Made by a program: the position numbers and the translations under genes. A stretch of 11,451 bases of DNA, taken from the NCBI GenBank assembly GCA_016098155.1, contig JAAAJB010000272.1, forward strand, positions 25,497 through 36,947, written 5' to 3'. The notes beneath the pieces were generated by a model. It saw nothing but the letters and a program-made list of their open reading frames with translations. It had not been told where the DNA came from and searched no databases. Positions within the stretch are counted from its first letter, which is position 1; each line of letters opens with the position of its first letter. Shown piece by piece: positions 1 to 6,021 of this stretch. Origin of the DNA: Actinomortierella ambigua (Eukaryota; Mortierellomycota; Mortierellomycetes; Mortierellales; Mortierellaceae).

Positions 1-371
1 AGGCGGGGTGGTGGTGGCCCCCCTTCCTGCCTCCTCCCTCACGGTCCCCCCCCTTTTTTTTTTTTTTTTTTTTTTCGGTTCGAGCAACGATAATGGCCAT
101 CTCAGCCTTAAGTGTTGCCAGACTGAGCTAGTAGAGGGCCGGGTAATCATGGCAATGTTATTCCCTGCCCAGTCGTTCACTTTTCACAAGCCAAAGGCCA
201 TCCTTCTTTCACAAAACACACAAACAAGTCTGAAAGTGAGTATGTACATTTGGTTTGGTGTGTGTGCTGGTTGGTATATGCAAAGGCGGGTGGGAAGGTG
301 AGTAGAGAAATAATCAAGAGAGATGAGGGCAAAGGAAGAGCAGGGAGTGAGGTTCTGGGAAACTCGATAAA
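1..371. other. Intergenic sequence with C8T22 homopolymer tract
   Basis: No convincing gene is visible. The left part holds a run of eight C (46-53) followed directly by 22 T (54-75). The only long open frame here (8-301, plus) translates this tract into poly-Phe and shows no family resemblance, so I treat it as chance. The segment lies just 3' of the minus-strand zinc-finger gene and probably includes its 3' UTR, but I see no clear minus-strand AATAAA hexamer. Confidence 0.6.
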
Positions 372-1343
372 CTATGGAGCTGGTGCGCTAGGGTCAGTCG
401 CATTGAGCGAGTGATTGTGCGCGGCCTTATAGACAACTCTGTAGATGGGGACACTGTCGACCTGTTGGTTTTGATCGCCATAGACGCGAAAGTTGTCGCT
501 GACAGCCGCGATGGTGGCCTCGCATCCACACTTGATGCTTGCCTTGACACATCGCGTCTTTCCGGACTTGCCGCCAGGCACACGACCCTTGTGCACCGAT
601 TTGGTGGAGGCCCGATGACAGCGAAACCGATACCGCATTCGGGCTTGGGGTCCTGCAATTTGCTGCTGCTGTTGTTGTTGTGGTTGTGGTTGCTGTGATT
701 GCTGTTGTTGCTGTTGCTGCTGTTCTTGGCCTTCCTGGACCTGTGGTACAAAATGCTCCTGAAGTGGAAGCGGAGCCTGTGGTGCCGAATCGCCCACTGT
801 TGGCACAATGATCGACATTGATGTAGTTGCTGCAGCTATCGGCACCAAAGCTTGTACACCGGTTAAAGCAGCAACAGCATATCCGCTGTCATGAAACGCC
901 TGCTCATTTTGCTTCTCGTTTTCGACAACATTGATGACGTCTTTGTCGTCGTCGTTTTTGTTGTTGTTTTCGTTGTTGCCATTGCTGCTGTTGCTGTCGT
1001 CGTTGTTGCTGGTGGTGGGAGTCGCCTTGACGGTGGTGTTGCTGCCCTTGTCACTCCGTTTCTTGTATTGATAATGATTATTAAGCAAAAACTTGACACC
1101 AATAGCTGCCGAGTGCGATTGGATGAACAACTCGAGCGCATTCTGCAAGACTACGAACGAAAGTCCCTTGGAGGTGTTGACGACCATCTGATTGTGAGGG
1201 ATCCCGAGTCCCGTCGCTGCTTCCAAAATAACAGGGTCGCTCTCAAGTGCCTTGGTGATGCTGAGCTGACTGGACGTTTTGAATTGATCCTCGACAAGCT
1301 TCTGGAAAACGTCCAGGGAGTCCAACTGCTCCTTTGATGGAGC
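372..1343 (-). CDS. FAR1/WRKY-GCM1-like zinc-finger protein, last exon (5' end unresolved)
   Basis: This 323-codon terminal exon ends in TAG at 372-374. It cannot start at its first in-frame ATG because the frame stays open upstream to a TAG at 1344-1346, and that TAG is a convincing splice acceptor: a pyrimidine-rich stretch ending TTTATTTTTAG, with a branch-like ATTAAC about 40 nt before it. Residues 1-95 look globular but I do not recognise them. Residues about 100-140 are Asn/Asp/Lys-rich, about 180-235 are Gln-rich, and 236-323 hold a compact basic domain. There, FRCHRAS (Cys242), KASIKCGCEATI (Cys272, Cys274) and AAHNHSL (His309, His311) follow the C...C...HxH spacing of FAR1-type domains of Mutator-like transposases and related transcription factors. 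No transposase core or SWIM domain follows, so this looks like a stand-alone DNA-binding protein, possibly domesticated. Nuclear location and regulatory role are inferred. It is divergent to the ValRS gene. Confidence 0.75.
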   Translation of the reverse strand, partial: APSKEQLDSLDVFQKLVEDQFKTSSQLSITKALESDPVILEAATGLGIPHNQMVVNTSKGLSFVVLQNALELFIQSHSAAIGVKFLLNNHYQYKKRSDKGSNTTVKATPTTSNNDDSNSSNGNNENNNKNDDDKDVINVVENEKQNEQAFHDSGYAVAALTGVQALVPIAAATTSMSIIVPTVGDSAPQAPLPLQEHFVPQVQEGQEQQQQQQQQSQQPQPQQQQQQQIAGPQARMRYRFRCHRASTKSVHKGRVPGGKSGKTRCVKASIKCGCEATIAAVSDNFRVYGDQNQQVDSVPIYRVVYKAAHNHSLNATDPSAPAP

Positions 1344-1502
1344 CTAAAAATAAAGGGGAAAGGGAGAGGTGAGGGATGATCTTGTTAATTGCCAGTATGC
1401 CTTCAAAGTAGTAGGCTTTTTTTTGTTCTGTTCCGGTCATGCTTTTGCTTTGGCTCTACAATCTCCATACCACACTTGGTCCTACTGACGGAAGGCTCGT
1501 AC

Positions 1503-1713
1503 TAGCGGTATTTTCTGTATTGGTGGCGCGACTCGCCGCCTCAAGGCTGGCATTCACCTCCTGCCATTTGTCGTGATCCTATTTCCGGGGACATGCAAGC
1601 AAGCATGTTGAGATGGCACTCGTTGAGCATTCCAGCAAAACTGAAGTTCTCTCCATTTTCTTGTCCAGTTAAGAACGTGGTCGTCTTACAGTGTTCATGG
1701 CGGACAAAAACAT
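1503..1713 (-). other. Candidate 5' exon region of the zinc-finger gene
   Basis: Two alternative first exons would join in phase 0 to the acceptor at 1344. Model A: ATG at 1553, 17 codons (MPALRRRVAPPIQKIPL), donor GTACGA starting at 1502, giving an intron of 159 nt. Model B: ATG at 1713 with A at -3, eight codons (MFLSAMNT), and a stronger donor GTAAGA starting at 1689, giving an intron of 346 nt. Intron size favours A; donor quality and start context favour B. Sequence alone does not settle it, and further exons upstream are possible. Confidence 0.3.
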
Positions 1714-1729
1714 ATTGAATGTAAGGCCG

Positions 1730-1930
1730 TCATGTGTCTTTATTTAAAGAACTCTCGCGAGGGGCCAGTTTTGTGACTGCCTTGATGTTGATCACATCCG
1801 GTCGCGGTGCAACAAAGTTTCCGTTGGGAGTTGGAGAATACGGCACAACTTCATTGTCTTCATTTGCCTTGCCTTCGACATTCCATTCGCATGTCAAGTC
1901 AAGAGCGGAAAGCAAAGAAGGACCCGACAT
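1730..1930 (-). CDS. Possible short ORF, 66 aa, unknown
   Basis: An ATG at 1928-1930 opens 66 codons ending TGA at 1730-1732. The translation has a natural-looking mix of charged, polar and hydrophobic residues, with a Pro-rich middle (YSPTPNGNFVAPRPDVIN) and no low-complexity bias. AATAAA overlaps the last codons (TTTAAATAAAGACACATGA), which could act as a 3' processing signal. It sits between two divergent genes, its ATG only about 40 nt from the ValRS start on the other strand. It could be a small gene, an upstream exon of the zinc-finger gene, or chance. I recognise no family, and the opposite strand is also open over the same stretch, which weakens the case. Confidence 0.2.
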   Translation of the reverse strand: MSGPSLLSALDLTCEWNVEGKANEDNEVVPYSPTPNGNFVAPRPDVINIKAVTKLAPRESSLNKDT

Positions 1931-1969
1931 AACCTTATCAGCACCTCTACCGTTTTATTTTTGTTGTGA

Positions 1970-4900
1970 ATGCTCAGTGCAGCACGGAAAGCGCGTCCCT
2001 TGGTCTCAGGACTTGCTGTATTACCAACCAGATCAGCAGGACTCGGCTACAGAGGGTTCGCTAGCAAACCCAAACGGCATGCCGAGAAGTATGATCCGGT
2101 AATGCACCACGTAGCATTTAATCTGATCGTCCCTTATGCCCTGCTGATCAGATCTCCTGTGCTGATAAACCTCCCTCCCCTTTTTGGATAGGCAATAATC
2201 GAGTCTGGATGGTACGAGTGGTGGCGATCCCAAGGCAAGTACCACTACGAAACACCGACCGACCACCCCCCCCCCCAACTCAGTGGTGCTTTAACTTGAG
2301 ACTAACTGCTCTCCGATATCCTCTCTTTCTCCCTCTCTTTTTTTCGGGTTATTTGAGACAGGCTTCTTTTCGACAGGCTCGAAACAAGCCAAGGTTGGCA
2401 GTGAGCAGGAAAAATTTACGATCCTGACCCCTCCGCCCAACGTTACGGGGAATTTGCATATTGGACACGCATTGACGGCCAGTATTCAAGACTCGATTGT
2501 CCGATGGCGGCGGATGTTGGGCCAGGATGTGTCGTGGGTACCCGGAATGGACCACGCCGGTATCAGTACACAGACGGTGGTGGAGAAGAAAGTTTGGCGC
2601 GAGCAAAAGAAGACGCGACATGACCTTGGGCGCGACCGATTCATTGACGAGATTTGGGCTTGGAAGGCCCTGCATGGCGATCGGATCACACAGCAATTGC
2701 AGCGACTCGGTGCTTCGCTCGACTGGGACAATAGCTTCTTCACATTGGACGAGACTCGGTCGGCTGCTGTCCAATCGGCGTTTATTCAACTTTACCAGGA
2801 CGGGCTTGTTTATCGCGATACGCGTCTGGTCAATTGGTGCTGTGCTCTCGAGACCGTCATTTCAGATATCGAAGTGGACCATATCGACATTCCAGGGCGT
2901 ACGTTGTTGAGTGTTCCTGGCAGGCTGAAGAAGTAAGGGAGGAGAGGTATAACCTTTCAGAGCGCATTTTGGGTATGCTTGTTTCGAGGTAGTGAATATC
3001 GGATGTGTCAAGCTCATTGCTCGTTGTTTTTGTCATATTTCTGCTCCTATAGGGTCGAATTTGGCGTGCTCCACGACTTTGCCTACAAGGTCCATGACAT
3101 GCCGGATCAGGAGCTCGTCGTATCGACCACCCGTATTGAGACCATGCTAGGAGATGAGGCCATTGCTGTGCATCCGGATGACACTCGATATACGCATCTG
3201 CATGGAAAGTTTGTCGTACACCCAATCAACGGTCGCAAGTTGCCGATCATCTGCGACGCCGAGCTTGTGGATAAAGAGTTTGGAACAGGTGTTGTCAAAG
3301 TGACGCCCGCTCACGACCCAAACGATTACGCTTGTGGCAAGCGACATGGTCTGCCAATCGTCAATATGTTGGATAAGGAGGGTCGATTCAACAGCGCCAG
3401 CGGAGCGAGTGATTATGTTGTAGGTGCGATCGAAACAGTGGGAACGCGTGGTACCTTGGAAACATGTCATGTTTTAACATCCTCTTGACCGTGTATGCAC
3501 TCTGCATTCGTGTATCTCTGAACCCATAGAATCTTAACCGATTTGATGCTCGCGACAAGATTATTCAACAGCTGAAGGACTTGGGTCTCTATCGAGGCAA
3601 GAACGAAAACCATGCCATGCGTCTTGCCCAATGCTCGAGATCTGGCGATGTGATCGAACCTATGGTCTTGCCTCAGTGGTATATCAAGTGCGATGGATTG
3701 GCTAAGCGTGGTATTGAGTCGGCCGCAAAGGGTGACCTTGTCTTCCATCCAAACTACGCAATCAAGGATTGGAATCGGTGGCTAGGTAAGGCGTGAAATG
3801 TAGCGTCTGGTCGACGCAGTTCCATAGTTTCTGTGTGGACTGTTGGGCTAATTCATTCCCGATCTCCAACACTCTTTAGAAAACATTCAAGATTGGTGCA
3901 TCTCGCGACAACTGTGGTGGGGTCATCGGATTCCAGCCTATCGTGTCCAGTTCGCCCACCCTGATCAAGTCGAGGGGATTTTCGAGCGAGGAGCTGCGGA
4001 CGGACCTTGGTTTGTTGCAGAGTCGAAAGAGGAGGCTGCACAACAAGTGGACCGGTTTCTCTCCAACAAGGGTTTCCAGGGTGCAAAGTACTCGCTCGTT
4101 CAGGATGACGACGTTCTCGACACTTGGTTCTCGTCAGGTTTATTGCCGTTGTCGGCGTTGGGATGGACTGGAAACCAAGGATCGGCCCCTTTACCACCAA
4201 GATACCCTACCAATGTCATCGAGACTGGAACAGATATCATGTTCTTCTGGGTGGCAAGAATGGTCATGCTTTGCACACACTTTTCGGGCCAGGTGCCATT
4301 CAAGGACGTGATGTTCCACGCGATGGTTCGTGACGCCCAGGGTCGTAAGATGTCAAAGTCGGTCGGTAACGTCATTGACCCTACACACGTCATCGAAGGC
4401 ATTACCCTCCAAGAGCTCCGTGCGACTTTGGAGGGAGGCAACTTGGCGGCCAAGGAAGTCAAACGATCCCAGGCAGCGATGGATAAGCAGTTCCCTCATG
4501 GCATCAAGGCTAGCGGTGCAGATGCGTTGCGGTTCGCGCTTGTCTCTGCGACGCAACATACCCGTCAGATCAATCTGGACCTGGCCAATGTCACGTCGGC
4601 TCAGCACTTTGCCAACAAGCTGTGGAACCTTGCTGCTTTTGCCAGGACACGTTTCGAGGTAGATCAATTTGAGACAAGTGTTCATACTGATAGTGCTCTG
4701 GCCCGGGGGCTGTCCAAGGAGAATGAGAGGCAACAACGATCGACGATGTCGCTCGTCGAGCGATTCATCTTGTCACGGCTGTCCCAAACAGTGGCCCAGG
4801 TCAACGAAAGCATGTCAGGCTTTGAGCCTTCAACGGCAACAGATTCCGTGCGCCGTTTCATTGTCCAGGACCTTTGCGATGTATATGTCGAGTTTTGCAA

Positions 4901-5822
4901 ACCAACTTTGTTCCGTACGGAGGAGGACCCAGCCTTGCAAGCGCAGAAGACCCGCATGCTGACTGTTCTTCAGACTTGTTTCGACGCATCGTTGCGCATG
5001 CTTCATCCTTTCATGCCCTTTGTTACAGAGGTAGCTTGAAATTCATGATCATTCTGAACTTTTTGAGACGAAAGGAAAAGAGAAAACACAGAGAAACAAA
5101 GATAACTGATCACCTACTTTCTTTTTCTCTTGAACTACCAGGAATTATGGCAGCGAACGCTTCCTGCGACAGCACCTCAGGACTGGTCGATCATGACTTC
5201 AAGCTTTCCTGTTGCAGAGGATTTTGGCGCGTGGAAGGATGACCAGGCGGACCGCGACATGACGATGGCATTGGAGATTATCCAGGCTTCACGCTCCTTG
5301 CGTAATAGTCATCAGGTGCCCATCACAGCAACACTGCCAATGACTATCTGGACAGACGATTCCAGTTTGTTGGCTCCGGAAGGTGCTCTCACTTTGAGTA
5401 CTGACTATCTGCAGCAGTTTACGCGACCAGAGGGCCCCATCCAGTTTGTCCACTCGTCGGACTCTTTTTCGTCGGAGAAGGAGGATCATTACGCGGTGCA
5501 CGTTGTTAGCCCGACGGTAAAGCTCTTGGTGCCTCTGACTGCCATCCGGACAGCGATTGACCAGGCTGCTGTCGCTGCTGCGGCCGCAGATGGTACAAAG
5601 GCCGAATCGGCCGCCAAAACAAAGCAAGAGCGTGCGCGTCTGGACAAGAAGCTCAAGGCGGTCGAATCGGACCTGGAGAAGCTAATCACAAGGACAGGTC
5701 GACCTGAGTATGCCGAGCGGGTACCATCCCATGTTCGCCAGATGGACGAGCAGCGGTATGCTGCCTTAATGGCTCAGAAAGAGCATCTGCGATCGACAAT
5801 CGACCTTCTCTCCAAAGCATAA
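1970..5822 (+). CDS. Valyl-tRNA synthetase, seven exons, with mitochondrial presequence
   Basis: Class I aminoacyl-tRNA synthetase that charges tRNA-Val and hydrolyses misactivated threonine. Exons inferred from phase and family continuity: 1970-2098, 2192-2234, 2362-2932, 3053-3419, 3530-3785, 3880-5030, 5142-5822, giving 1065 aa, close to known fungal cytosolic/mitochondrial ValRS. Residues 1-30 are Arg-rich, acid-free and amphipathic, and YRGF/AS (cut after F30) is a classical R-3 site for the mitochondrial peptidase. The HIGH motif is at 90-93 ([15 protein letters not shown]). The CP1 editing domain spans about 240-440 ([12 protein letters not shown], then [16 protein letters not shown]). 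Further signatures are [28 protein letters not shown] and KMSKS at 612-616; the anticodon-binding domain covers about 700-890 and the C-terminal coiled-coil arm about 990-1065. The start is forced by an in-frame TGA directly upstream (1967-1969). Its context is weak (T at -3). No internal in-frame ATG precedes the HIGH motif, so a cytosolic form is not evident. Confidence 0.93.
2099..2191 (+). other. ValRS intron 1 (93 nt, GT-AG, phase 0)
   Basis: Donor GTAATG follows KYDP; the acceptor is TTTTTGGATAG. It separates the presequence exon from the first conserved ValRS segment ([10 protein letters not shown]), so exon 1 could be replaced by alternative transcript starts without touching the catalytic body. 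The other introns are 2933-3052, 3420-3529, 3786-3879 and 5031-5141, all GT-AG (donors GTAAGG, GTAGGT, GTAAGG, GTAGCT), placed where the family sequence breaks and resumes. Confidence 0.8.
2235..2361 (+). other. GC-AG intron (ValRS intron 2)
   Basis: The exon ends CCCAAG at 2234 and is followed by GCAAGT. This is the usual GC-type donor with strong U1 complementarity. The intron ends TTGAGACAG at 2361, with a CTAAC branch point at 2302-2306 and a CT-rich tract between. Phase 1 joining gives [15 protein letters not shown], which matches the family pattern. The only nearby GT (GTACCA at 2239) would shift the frame away from the ValRS sequence. A C11 run lies inside (2266-2276). A second in-frame acceptor at 2376 would remove five residues. 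Confidence 0.8.
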
Positions 5823-6021
5823 CTATTATTTTCTCAAACGAAAAAAAAAAGAAAAGAAATACACACATAACTTGCATGAAGCATCGATTCTCCGAAGCGA
5901 AAAGGTTTATAATTGTCTGTATGGTTGTATTTTCTTTTTAAAAGGGAACAAAGCTAAGGGAATATGTCTGTGAGACATGTGCGCTTGCCCACTTCTCCGC
6001 CCATGTTGGTATAGTTTTGTT
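5823..6021. other. Shared 3' flank of convergent genes
   Basis: About 200 nt separate the ValRS stop (plus) from the coiled-coil gene stop (minus), so both 3' UTRs must lie here and may overlap. An A-rich stretch (about 5840-5860) follows the ValRS stop. No AATAAA is seen on the plus strand; on the minus strand TATAAA (about 5906-5911) is the nearest polyadenylation-like hexamer. Confidence 0.5.

Larger units (their letters stand above)
1441..1969. promoter_or_regulatory. Divergent intergenic/promoter region
   Basis: About 530 nt separate the zinc-finger gene (minus) from the ValRS ATG (plus), so this must carry the ValRS promoter and the 5' part of the zinc-finger gene. A CTCGCGAG palindrome lies at 1754-1761. 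Several ATGs precede the ValRS start on the plus strand (for example 1732 and 1785, the latter open past 1970 in another frame), so transcription probably starts downstream of them or upstream ORFs exist. No clear TATA box is seen near 1970. Confidence 0.45.

Noticed and set aside
67..90. GGTTCGAGC resembling a tRNA T-loop
   Set aside because: The flanking bases do not form a T-stem, and there is no matching acceptor stem or anticodon arm. No tRNA or rRNA gene was found in the window.
891..1337. 148-codon plus-strand open frame opposite the zinc-finger exon
   Set aside because: Mirror of the Asn/Asp-rich coding tract, giving poly-Val; the minus-strand frame has the recognisable zinc-finger domain.
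1754..1761. CTCGCGAG palindrome as a bidirectional promoter element
   Set aside because: It resembles a motif known from mammalian bidirectional promoters, but a single 8-bp copy is weak evidence and I know of no firm fungal role.
1785..2102. Plus-strand ATG frame overlapping the ValRS start as an upstream ORF
   Set aside because: It is in another frame and would only matter if transcription starts before 1785, which the sequence does not show.
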